The notes under the pieces: generated by a model
Told to the model about the DNA's origin: nothing
The model's database searches: none
Seen by the model: the letters and a program-made list of their open reading frames with translations, nothing else
Made by a program: the position numbers and the translations under genes
NCBI RefSeq assembly: GCF_026586665.1
Contig: NZ_JAODIY010000046.1
Span: 1-47,685 of the forward strand
Reading direction: 5' to 3'
DNA from: Halovenus rubra
GTDB lineage: Archaea; Halobacteriota; Halobacteria; Halobacteriales; Haloarculaceae
DNA length: 47,685 bases
Shown: positions 32,972-40,663 of the stretch, piece by piece
Position numbering within the stretch: the stretch's first letter is position 1
Layout: each line of letters starts with the position of its first letter

Positions 32972-35082
32972 GACTCCTCCTGTGTCTGAACCGCCTCGGC
33001 ATCAAGCGTGAGGCGGAAATCGATTGCCGTAGCTCCGTCGGGCGTGGCCACGACAGGGTTCATATCCAGTTCCGTGATAGCCGGGAACTCTGTCACCAGC
33101 TGTGAGATGCGTTGAATCGTCTCGACAATTGCGTCTACGTCTGCCGGCTCTCGCCCGCGTGCACCGTACAATAGTGGTGAAGACTGTACCTCGTCGACCA
33201 TCTCGCGACTATCGTCTTCCGTGACAGGCGCGACGCGGAACGACGTATCTTCCATTATCTCGACGAAGATACCGCCAAGTCCGAACATGACGAGCGGCCC
33301 AAACTGTGGGTCACGCGTGACGCCAACGATTGTTTCGGTTCCGCTATCGAGGTCGACCATCTCTTGTACCTGCACACCGAGGATGTTGGCATCGGGCTGG
33401 TAATTGCGTGCCCTGACAACTAGGTCTTCGTAGGTGTCCGGGACCTCATCTGTCGTCACGCCGACTTCGACGCCACCGATATCCGATTTGTGGGTGATAT
33501 CGGGGCTGACAATTTTCATGACAACTTCGCCCTCGATATCAGCAGCGAGGTCCTGAGCATCTCGTGGGTTGTCAACAACAGACGCATGGGGTGTCTCGAT
33601 GCCACAGGCATCGAGCAACTCCATCGATTCGACACCGAGTTGGGTCCGGCCAGACTCTGCCGCCGAGGTGAGAATCTCTTGAATCCGGTCTCTGTCGATA
33701 TCGAACGTCGTCGGTTTCGTGTGCTCACGGCTACTGATTTCGGCGTATCGCGAGAGTGCTTCTAGACTACTGACTGCTCGGTCCGGGTCGAAGTAGTTTG
33801 GAATCCCTGCCTCGCTAAGCCGTTGGGCTGCAGTCTCAGTTGAGGAACCGCCCATCAACGTCGCTGCAATGGGTGTCTCATGCTTTTCTTGTAAGTTTAT
33901 CGTCACGTCAGCAAGTTCCTCAAACGAAAGCGTCGCTGTCGGACAAGAGAGAACAATAGCCATGCCGACGTTGTCGTCGTCAAGAACGATATCGATGGCT
34001 TCCTCGAACCGGCCAATCGGCGCATCGCCGATAATATCAACAGGATTGTATATATTTGCCTCACTAGGGAGGAAATCCTGTAACCTATCCAATGTCTCGT
34101 CGCTGAAGTCAGCCAATCGAAGCTCGGAATCTCCGACAGCATCCGTTGCCATGACGCCGGGGCCACCAGCGTTCGAGATAATAGCGACCCCATCTGTGTC
34201 AGGTAATGGCTGCCCAGAGAGTATGGATGCGAAATCAAATAGTTGCTGTACGGTTTCGACACGCAAGACGCCGGCTTGATCAAGTCCTGCCTCGTAGGCC
34301 GCATCGCTCCCAGCGATAGCACCAGTGTGTGATGCGGCTGCCGAGGCACCCGCTTCGGTTCGGCCGGACTTGACGGCAACAATTGGCGTCTCCTGTGTGA
34401 CTTCTCGTGCCGTCTGAATGAACGACTGACCGTCGCCGATGTCTTCGAGGTAGCCGAGGATGACATCGGTTCCGTCATCTTCGCCCCATTCTCTGGCAAA
34501 GTCACTCTCACCGAGGACCGCTTTGTTTCCCAGCGAGACGACATCTTTGAATCCGATATCTCTGTCTGCAGCCCAGTCGAGGACAGCCGTAATGAATGCC
34601 CCGGACTGACTCATAAACGAGATATCCCCCGGCGTTCCGCTTCGGGGGCCAAACGTCGCGTTTAGTCCCACTGCTGTGCTCATGATACCCAGCGAATTAG
34701 GGCCAACCAGGTTAAGATCGTACTCCTCGGCAAGCTCAACGAGTTCGCGCTCGCGTTCGGAGCCCTCCGAACCAGCTTCGCTGAACCCAGCGGTAATGAC
34801 CACGATATCTTTGATGCCTGCCTCGGCGGCCTCCCGTACCACACCGACTGCAATAGGCGGGGGGACGACGACGATAGCAACATCAATCGCAACAGCAGCG
34901 CCAACACTCTCGTAACAATCCACTCCGAGCACGCTGTCCCTGTTCGGATTGACAGGCACAACGGTCCCGTCAAAATCGTCACGAAGGTTCTTGGTAATTG
35001 CGTAGCCGACGGTTCCTTCCTCGTTGGAAGCACCGACGACAGCCACACGCTCGGGGGCAAACAGCGTCGATAGTTCACCCAT
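32968..35082 (-). CDS. acd: acetate-CoA ligase (ADP-forming), fused alpha-beta type
   Basis: This 704-residue enzyme makes acetate and ATP from acetyl-CoA, ADP and phosphate (reversible), the archaeal route to acetate formation. It has a CoA-binding domain (about 1-130; VAVVGASNEEGTVGY), a ligase domain with the phosphorylated His252 (AASHTGAIAGSD), and a C-terminal ATP-grasp domain (about 480-704; MKIVSPDITHKSDIGGV, QVQEMV, ELDMNPV). Alpha and beta subunits are fused, as in other haloarchaea. I use the ATG at 35082, since a box reading GTATATTG is centred 28 bases upstream; a TTG at 35109 would add nine residues. The acyl specificity is not readable. Confidence 0.94.
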   Translation of the reverse strand: MGELSTLFAPERVAVVGASNEEGTVGYAITKNLRDDFDGTVVPVNPNRDSVLGVDCYESVGAAVAIDVAIVVVPPPIAVGVVREAAEAGIKDIVVITAGFSEAGSEGSERERELVELAEEYDLNLVGPNSLGIMSTAVGLNATFGPRSGTPGDISFMSQSGAFITAVLDWAADRDIGFKDVVSLGNKAVLGESDFAREWGEDDGTDVILGYLEDIGDGQSFIQTAREVTQETPIVAVKSGRTEAGASAAASHTGAIAGSDAAYEAGLDQAGVLRVETVQQLFDFASILSGQPLPDTDGVAIISNAGGPGVMATDAVGDSELRLADFSDETLDRLQDFLPSEANIYNPVDIIGDAPIGRFEEAIDIVLDDDNVGMAIVLSCPTATLSFEELADVTINLQEKHETPIAATLMGGSSTETAAQRLSEAGIPNYFDPDRAVSSLEALSRYAEISSREHTKPTTFDIDRDRIQEILTSAAESGRTQLGVESMELLDACGIETPHASVVDNPRDAQDLAADIEGEVVMKIVSPDITHKSDIGGVEVGVTTDEVPDTYEDLVVRARNYQPDANILGVQVQEMVDLDSGTETIVGVTRDPQFGPLVMFGLGGIFVEIMEDTSFRVAPVTEDDSREMVDEVQSSPLLYGARGREPADVDAIVETIQRISQLVTEFPAITELDMNPVVATPDGATAIDFRLTLDAEAVQTQEES

Positions 35083-35106
35083 CAGCGTACTGTTTAACTG
35101 GCCAGG

Positions 35107-35114
35107 CAATATAC
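35107..35114 (-). promoter_or_regulatory. TATA box of acd
   Basis: On the minus strand GTATATTG is centred about 28 bases before the acd ATG at 35082 and supports that start. Confidence 0.55.
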
Positions 35115-35218
35115 TTACTGAATGTTTCTGGTCCTCGGTAGTGAATGTGTCTCTTGTAACGCCCCACAGAGTGAGACCGATGCAACGATTTATTGTGGCG
35201 GGTCACGCAGTGTCGGCC

Positions 35219-36016
35219 ATGGCAATCCGCCGACTGCTTCGGGGACAACTCCCGGAGGATGATATCGAAGCGGTCGCGCGAGAGGCCGCCGCCCGTCAAG
35301 GAAGTGAGTTCGAATCAGTGAGGGAACTCGACTCCGATAACTGGCTCTCTATTCCCTGTGTTGTCAACGAAGAGTTATTCGTGAAAATCATCACGGAACA
35401 AAACGCGTTCGTTCATGCGCTGTTAACTGCTGGCCGAAACCTAGGCGCGTTCACCAGCCGAAGTGAAGGATTTTTCCAGCGATTCGAGACACCGATTAAC
35501 ATGGCCGAACACGACCTCGAAGCAACACGGCAAATCCGAGAGCTTGGTATCAACGCGCCAGAGCCTATCGAGGTGTTTAGCTACGGAGAGTACGGCGTCC
35601 TCGTGTTGGAGTTCCTACATTCGTTCAACACAGTCGAGGGACTTGAAGACGAGGCTATCGAGGTGATTTCACCGGATATCTTCGCATCACTGTCGACCAT
35701 GCACGACGCCGGGTTGGCACACGGTGACCTCCGTGGCGAAAATGTTCTCGTCGTCGACGGCGAGCTTTACTTTATTGATGCGACGAAGGTCAAAGATGGT
35801 GCCCTAGAGGACGCACGTGCGTACGACATTGCATGTGCGCTGGCAGCACTCCAGCCTCATATCGGGGCACGGACTGCGGTCCAAGCAGCAAGCGAATTCT
35901 ATCCAGACGAGGATTTGCTGGAAGCTGAAGCCTACCTCGATTTCGTCAACCTCAGACCAGACCACGATTTCGACACGCTCCAGATGAAAGGAGAAATCGA
36001 AAAAGAAGTGAGTTGA
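35219..36016 (+). CDS. RIO-like / atypical protein kinase
   Basis: This 265-residue protein is a compact kinase-like protein. A Lys at about 56 (LFVKII) would bind ATP; the catalytic loop is HGDLRGEN with Asp170 and Asn175, and the metal-binding Asp187 is in FIDATK where others have DFG. There is no long activation segment, as in RIO and related small-molecule kinases. I choose the ATG at 35219 (MAIRRLLRGQLPEDD), which fits the N-terminus of haloarchaeal relatives as I recall them; the ATG at 35180 would add 13 residues. It diverges from acd, with 136 bases between starts. The substrate is unknown. Confidence 0.8.
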   Translation: MAIRRLLRGQLPEDDIEAVAREAAARQGSEFESVRELDSDNWLSIPCVVNEELFVKIITEQNAFVHALLTAGRNLGAFTSRSEGFFQRFETPINMAEHDLEATRQIRELGINAPEPIEVFSYGEYGVLVLEFLHSFNTVEGLEDEAIEVISPDIFASLSTMHDAGLAHGDLRGENVLVVDGELYFIDATKVKDGALEDARAYDIACALAALQPHIGARTAVQAASEFYPDEDLLEAEAYLDFVNLRPDHDFDTLQMKGEIEKEVS

Positions 36017-36148
36017 CACCATAGTGCCAGAGTCGTCTGTTGTGCGGACTCAATCGAGACGTTATTGAGATGTGCTATCTCGGTGTATTTTGTTGGCAAA
36101 GATACAGATAAAACATAATTGAAAGGCATTGTGTATAGAGATGGATTT

Positions 36149-36177
36149 GATATATATTCCGTATTATTTTTATATAT
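36149..36177 (+). promoter_or_regulatory. stacked TATA boxes before the AbrB-PhoU gene
   Basis: Two boxes, TATATATT (36151-36158) and TTTTTATATAT (36167-36177), precede the ATG at 36196. The nearer one would give a leaderless message. The farther one would give a leader carrying the Shine-Dalgarno-like AAGGTGG at 36186-36192. The whole stretch 36090-36180 is notably AT-rich. Confidence 0.55.
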
Positions 36178-36195
36178 CTCCTACCAAGGTGGTGT

Positions 36196-37194
36196 ATGGA
36201 GACCCGAAAGGTCCAGGTGACAGGCGGATCGACCTATACCGTATCACTCCCAAAAAGCTGGGCGACAGAAAACGACGTGAGCTCGGGCTCGAAAGTAGAG
36301 TTTCACGCCGAAGGCGACCTGCTTTTGTTGACCCCACAAACCGAAAACGGTCGGACGAACGGTGAGATGGATATTTCGGATTTGTCAACCGAAAGTGAAC
36401 TTCGCCGAGCAGTGATGACAATGTACGTGAGTGGTTTCGATGTTATCACACTGACAACCGAACGAATGACCGCCGAGCAGCGTCGGACCGTTCGGAACGC
36501 CACTCAAGGACTTGTCGGGCTTGAAGTCATCGAAGAGATGCCCAACAAGATGGTGCTTCAGGACTTGCTTGATTCCTCTGAGCTATCGATGGAGAACGCG
36601 GTGACGCGGATGCGATTGGTCTCTCTGACGATGCTCGAAGATGCCGTCGAGGCACTGGTGACCGACGACCAGCAGTTGGCACATGATGTTATGGAACGTG
36701 ACGACGATGTCGACCGGCTCTGGTATATGACCTCTCGTGTCTTCCGCTCAGTGTTGCGAAATCCGACGGCCGCAAACGAAGTCGGCTTCACCCGTGAGAC
36801 GTGCTTTGACCTACAATCGAGTGCGCGCCAACTGGAGCGCATCGCCGACCACGCGACGAAAATTGCGGAACTCGGCCTTGAGGTGGGTGAGATTCCGGAG
36901 TCGGCTGCAGAGCCTCTCAGCGACCTCCATACAGAATCAGCAGGCGTCCCAGATATCGCGATGGATGCACTGCTAACAGAGGATGCAGATAAGGCTATAG
37001 AACTAGCCACCAACGCCCGGGAAAAAGCAGACGCTATCGAATCTCACGTCCGCGAAGTCGATACAGAGATTCACCAGTTTGACCCACAACTCGTCCAAGT
37101 ACTCGGGCTAGTGGTCGATTCGCTGTCACGGACCGCCGACTACGGGACGAATATTGCGGAGAGTGCTCTCCAGAAAGCCGCGCCACAGCCGTGA
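36196..37194 (+). CDS. AbrB-like DNA-binding domain fused to PhoU-type helical domain
   Basis: This 332-residue protein starts with a swapped-hairpin AbrB/SpoVT-type DNA-binding domain (METRKVQVTGGSTYTVSLPKSW, residues 1-45). Two PhoU-like three-helix units follow (about 90-210 and 215-330), with the typical acidic/His metal-binding stretches EXXXDXXX and RIADHATKIAE. PhoU proteins tune phosphate uptake and signalling; the fusion suggests a DNA-binding regulator that responds to phosphate or metal state. No pst transporter genes are nearby, so this is a stand-alone regulator. It is convergent with rpS8e, 16 bases between stops. Confidence 0.88.
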   Translation: METRKVQVTGGSTYTVSLPKSWATENDVSSGSKVEFHAEGDLLLLTPQTENGRTNGEMDISDLSTESELRRAVMTMYVSGFDVITLTTERMTAEQRRTVRNATQGLVGLEVIEEMPNKMVLQDLLDSSELSMENAVTRMRLVSLTMLEDAVEALVTDDQQLAHDVMERDDDVDRLWYMTSRVFRSVLRNPTAANEVGFTRETCFDLQSSARQLERIADHATKIAELGLEVGEIPESAAEPLSDLHTESAGVPDIAMDALLTEDADKAIELATNAREKADAIESHVREVDTEIHQFDPQLVQVLGLVVDSLSRTADYGTNIAESALQKAAPQP

Positions 37195-37210
37195 AAACCT
37201 CCGGAGTCAG

Positions 37211-37585
37211 TTATTCGTCCACGAGAACAGCGTTGACCTGTCCGTCCTGACCTGGACGGGAGGTGACGCGTGCCGTGCCTTCGCCCGTTTCGAGCACTGC
37301 ACCACGAGTGATGATGTTCCGGCGAGCATAGTTCGGGTCAGCCGGATTCTCGACGACGTTCGTGATTTCTGCTGCGACGACACCGTCATCGGTCGCGATG
37401 TTGGCGGTTTCGGCGGTGATTGCGCGGACCTTGGTATTCGTTCCCCGCGTATCGACCGTCTTCAGTTTCTGGTCGCCAACCTGCGTCTCGGTCGGCTCTG
37501 AACCCAGTTCGTGTTTGCGCTTGTCGCGTTTTGGCCGCCGTCGGCCACCTGTTCGACGCCGTGTAGAGCGTCCCTGGTCTTTCAT
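37211..37585 (-). CDS. rps8e: 30S ribosomal protein S8e
   Basis: This 124-residue protein is the archaeal/eukaryotic-type S8e. The basic N-terminus (MKDQGRSTRRRTGGRRRPKR) binds rRNA, and the beta-barrel body has RGTNTKVRAITAETANI and RRNIITRGAVLET, typical of the family. It is a single gene in divergent orientation to the DUF2240-type gene, with 95 bases between starts. Confidence 0.96.
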   Translation of the reverse strand: MKDQGRSTRRRTGGRRRPKRDKRKHELGSEPTETQVGDQKLKTVDTRGTNTKVRAITAETANIATDDGVVAAEITNVVENPADPNYARRNIITRGAVLETGEGTARVTSRPGQDGQVNAVLVDE

Positions 37586-37680
37586 ATGGCAAGCATCGTG
37601 AAGGCGATACTTGAACCTCTCGAAACACCCTTGCTAGAAGTCCGAACATTTACCCTCCCCGCGCCCCCTGATGTCGACCA

Positions 37681-38127
37681 ATGAGTCTACGCCGGGCGGT
37701 CGCTGCCCCGTTTCGTCATCGGGGTGTCACGTCGATGTCCGAGAGTGAGTTTATTGTCGCTCTCTCGCTCGACAGAGACTGGTTTTCTCCCGACCAAGCC
37801 AAGCGACTTGTCGATGTCGCTGCGACTGAGGGACTAATCGAACGAACGGATGGTGAGGTTACAATCTCATTTGACCTACACGAAGTGGAAGTCAGCGAAA
37901 ACTTCGAGCCCGACGAAAGTATTCTCCGCCAACGGACGACTTTCGAACGCGTGCTCGGACGCGTCGTCGACAACGGTGTCGACAAACAGACTGCCGTCGC
38001 CGATATCAACAAGCTCCAATCCGAGCTAGCTATCTCGGTTGAGGCAGCTGCTGTGTTGTACGCCCAACGGAGAGAAGTTGACGTAAGTGAGGTTGCCGAG
38101 CGCGGCCGACAAGAGGTTGGCCAATGA
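37681..38127 (+). CDS. DUF2240 family protein
   Basis: This 148-residue protein matches the haloarchaeal DUF2240 family by its N-terminus (MSLRRAVAAPF) and the stretch SLDRDWFSPDQAKRLVDVA. The fold looks like a winged-helix-type DNA-binding protein: helix-turn-helix at about 20-60 followed by a helical C-terminal region. Function is unknown. It sits next to rpS8e and three downstream unknowns of the same strand, an arrangement that suggests a conserved haloarchaeal neighbourhood. Confidence 0.8.
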   Translation: MSLRRAVAAPFRHRGVTSMSESEFIVALSLDRDWFSPDQAKRLVDVAATEGLIERTDGEVTISFDLHEVEVSENFEPDESILRQRTTFERVLGRVVDNGVDKQTAVADINKLQSELAISVEAAAVLYAQRREVDVSEVAERGRQEVGQ

Positions 38128-38207
38128 TATGACAGGTACTCGGAGTTGCGAGTCAGTACGTTTGTATACACCGACCAGTTACCGTCCCAACAGAGAGTTA
38201 TCTTATA

Positions 38208-38561
38208 ATGGTTAAAGACCGCATCACAGACGGTAAGCGTATCGGTCAGTTTCTTTCATCAGAAATAACAGGACTCGATGCCGGAACGCTCGCAGACGCC
38301 AAAATCTGTGATGCGGATCCTTCAGCCGAACCCACACCCGATGGGTCACTGGCCTATCGGATTGCGCATCAGGGCGAGACCGTCGCTACTGTCGTGCTTT
38401 TCCCGAACGCAGTCGAAGTCCGTTCGAAAATGGACCGCCCGTGGACACAACCAAACTCTGTAACGGAAATCACAGTCAAAGAGTCGACGCTTACAGTCGA
38501 AAGCGCCACAGCAGTAAAAGAGGTTATCGACACCCTTGCTGAGTCACTGGCGGCGACATAA
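38208..38561 (+). CDS. conserved-type haloarchaeal protein, unknown function
   Basis: This 117-residue acidic protein has an N-terminal helix (ITDGKRIGQFLSSEITGL) and a beta-rich body (SLAYRIAHQGETVATVVLF, NAVEVRSKM), then a C-terminal helix (AVKEVIDTLAESLAAT). No signal peptide or membrane segment is present. I do not recognise its family. It lies between DUF2240 and DUF5787 genes, all on the plus strand, in an operon-like arrangement with gaps of 80 and 45 bases. Confidence 0.7.
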   Translation: MVKDRITDGKRIGQFLSSEITGLDAGTLADAKICDADPSAEPTPDGSLAYRIAHQGETVATVVLFPNAVEVRSKMDRPWTQPNSVTEITVKESTLTVESATAVKEVIDTLAESLAAT

Positions 38562-38606
38562 CACTCGGTCACAACGGCTATTGTGCCCCATAGCTAACTG
38601 TGTTTC

Positions 38607-39560
38607 GTGCAGGAGTTCGCCTTCGAGTTGGCGTTGTGTGCACATCTCGAATCCGAGCAGGACTCCGTACTGAGCCGCCAACTCGGGACACAGGTCCACG
38701 GGCGGCGCGTTATGGATATTATCTGTGTCGAACCCGGCAGCGAGTTTGCAGAGCGTGCAGCAATTACTCCCAAAGCAATCCCCGCCCTAGCTGTCGAGAG
38801 CGACGTTGGACCAGGAACCGCACGGTACTGGAAAAATGCTTTCGACTGTCACCCAAATACTGCCAAGCGAGCTATTGAGCGAGCGGTTGATGTCGGATTC
38901 TTCGAGCGCGAACGTCGAAACGGCCGGACCTACCTCAGACAATCAACCCGATATCCCGACTGGTATGACACTCTCATTGGTATCGAAAACAAACCAGACC
39001 TCGCAAGACCGGGCAACCTAGAAACGCAGTTGTTGACCGACGTAACTCTTGGTTTAGTCGATAAGATTATCTTGGCAACCGAGTCTTATGTCACCGGCGC
39101 ACACCGCAACCGTATCCCTGACGTGGTGGGAATCTGGCGATTTGACCCTGAGTCGGGAGAACGTGAAATCCTCCGGGAAGCCAAGCAGTTACCGTCAGCA
39201 AAACCGGGTGTAGAGATACTTGAGAGAGACAGTTCTCGCACTGAAATACGGATCGCGTCAGCAGATGAGATAACTCGTGCTCGTCGGCGTGTCGCCGAAC
39301 GAGCCTATGGGAAGGGATGGCGCACCTACGATTTGCCAGCCTGCAGTACTGTCGAACCTGACAGCTCTGGACTCCCGTACTGCCCGTGGAAAAAAAGAGT
39401 TGTCCGGCCAGTTGAGGAGTGTGGACCCGATTGCGGTGGCCATAATGCCGGCGACCCACCCGATGTGGATTTTGAGTCACTCCGTGCTAAACAGTCACCG
39501 TGGAAACCGGACCCCGACGGTCGCCAGCGACACCAGACTGGGCTTGACTCGTTTTACTGA
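38607..39560 (+). CDS. DUF5787-type haloarchaeal protein with Cys-rich C-terminal region
   Basis: This 317-residue protein resembles the haloarchaeal DUF5787 family (N-terminus QEFAFELALCAHLE). A winged-helix-like middle region (GPGTARYWKNAFDCHPNTAKRAIERA, about 72-97) is followed by a basic stretch and a C-terminal Cys motif (CPWKK and ECGPDCGGHNAG, about 275-300) that may bind metal. The alternation of acidic strand and basic residues in ESDVG and REILREAKQL might hide a nuclease-like core, but this is speculative. Start is GTG at 38607. It is convergent with the frameshifted regulator, six bases between stops. Confidence 0.7.
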   Translation: MQEFAFELALCAHLESEQDSVLSRQLGTQVHGRRVMDIICVEPGSEFAERAAITPKAIPALAVESDVGPGTARYWKNAFDCHPNTAKRAIERAVDVGFFERERRNGRTYLRQSTRYPDWYDTLIGIENKPDLARPGNLETQLLTDVTLGLVDKIILATESYVTGAHRNRIPDVVGIWRFDPESGEREILREAKQLPSAKPGVEILERDSSRTEIRIASADEITRARRRVAERAYGKGWRTYDLPACSTVEPDSSGLPYCPWKKRVVRPVEECGPDCGGHNAGDPPDVDFESLRAKQSPWKPDPDGRQRHQTGLDSFY

Positions 39561-39566
39561 TCGCTA

Positions 39567-40458
39567 TCAAGCAATTCGCTGGTACGACCGGGTGTCGAGA
39601 TGGTTGTCTAATTCGAGTTCGAATGCTTCGTTGTCTCCCTCCAATCGAATCAGGACACCCTCATCCTGTTCAACGCAACTGTACGTCATCGTAGCTGAGC
39701 CAAACTCCAGTTCGAGAGAGCGATAATCAATACCGATGTCATGGAGAAACGCGATGGTCGGCGGCCGAGTAAGCGCGTACTGGAACGCTGGAATACGAAA
39801 CGAGACACTGCACTGGTGGCACTCTACACCCTGTGACAACAGACTCCTGTTCATCTTCAAGCAACTCTGGCTGGTTTTCCTCAACGCAAGCAGTGTCGAT
39901 TACGGGAGTGTTAAAGCTCCCAGCACAGTGTGGACAGACATCCCATGAGACTGATTCGAGATACCAGAGTGCCCGACGGTTCGCCCAGGCGAACAGTTCG
40001 TCTAGGTCACGGCCATGAGCGATACCGAGCGGAAGCCACATGTCGAACAACACGCCATGAGTCGGACACGAGACTGTAATCACGCCGTTCTCAAACGTCG
40101 CTTCGAGTTGTTCCCCGTCGCTTGGACACGTCCAGTTGACAGTTTCCGACACGCGTCTCTCTTTGCCGGAGAACGTTTCGGCGTAGATTTCGTCGACAAC
40201 ACGGGAGCCGGCACTTGTCAAAGAGTAATTGCCATCATCACTGCGGAGAAAGCTGCCACGGAGTTCATTAAGATGGTAATTAAACCGTCCCCCGTCTCCG
40301 ATGTTGACTGCTGAACGTAAGTCGCTGTAGCTCATGCCGCGATGGTCCCAATTCGATTGACGGGTCTCCGCTAGAGCCAGCAGAATACGGACACGGACCG
40401 GATTCGCCAGCGCAGAGAAGCTTGCCGCAATTTCTTCAGGGTTGTTCTCGCCACACAT
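39567..40458 (-). pseudogene. frameshifted winged-helix / zinc-ribbon regulator
   Basis: The first frame, from the ATG at 40458, encodes a winged helix (FSALANPVRVRILLAL; GRFNYHLNEL), Cys motifs (CPSDG, CPTHG) and CPHCAGSF, then runs into EQESVVTGCRVPP and a frame of no family character ending at 39739. The next frame picks up at GVECHQCSVSFRIP and continues with TRPPTIAFLHDIGIDYRSLELEF, which aligns with the C-terminal half of the paralogue at 11169-12044 (GCERCGSSLTVNL, HPAVVSFYYDHDI). Removing one base in the CCC at 39829-39831 (GGG on the coding strand) would join them into one protein of 296 residues. It is a real decay, a sequencing error, or less likely a programmed +1 shift. Confidence 0.85.
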
Positions 40459-40629
40459 ATCGTTTGGTAAGGTGGTAGCTATTTTCTCTTATCGCTTGCT
40501 GTCCGTCCGCGGTTGATACCCCAGATTCATCGGCCTGTTACATCGCTATCTCTGGGACACCTGCTAATATATCAATTCCTAAACCAAAAATCATTTCTCG
40601 CAGTCCAGCTACCAAAACATAATTCTCCA

Positions 40630-40638
40630 TACTATTAT
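40630..40638 (+). promoter_or_regulatory. TATA-like box of the BAAT-like gene
   Basis: TACTATTAT is centred about 30 bases before the ATG at 40664, in near-leaderless spacing. Confidence 0.45.
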
Positions 40639-40663
40639 CACCGCGCCAGCAGACAAAATAGGT

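Noticed and set aside
36129-36365. 78-residue basic frame covering the AbrB-PhoU promoter and start
   Set aside because: It overlaps the well-supported AbrB domain in another frame, is strongly basic, and its codons reflect the other gene's frame.
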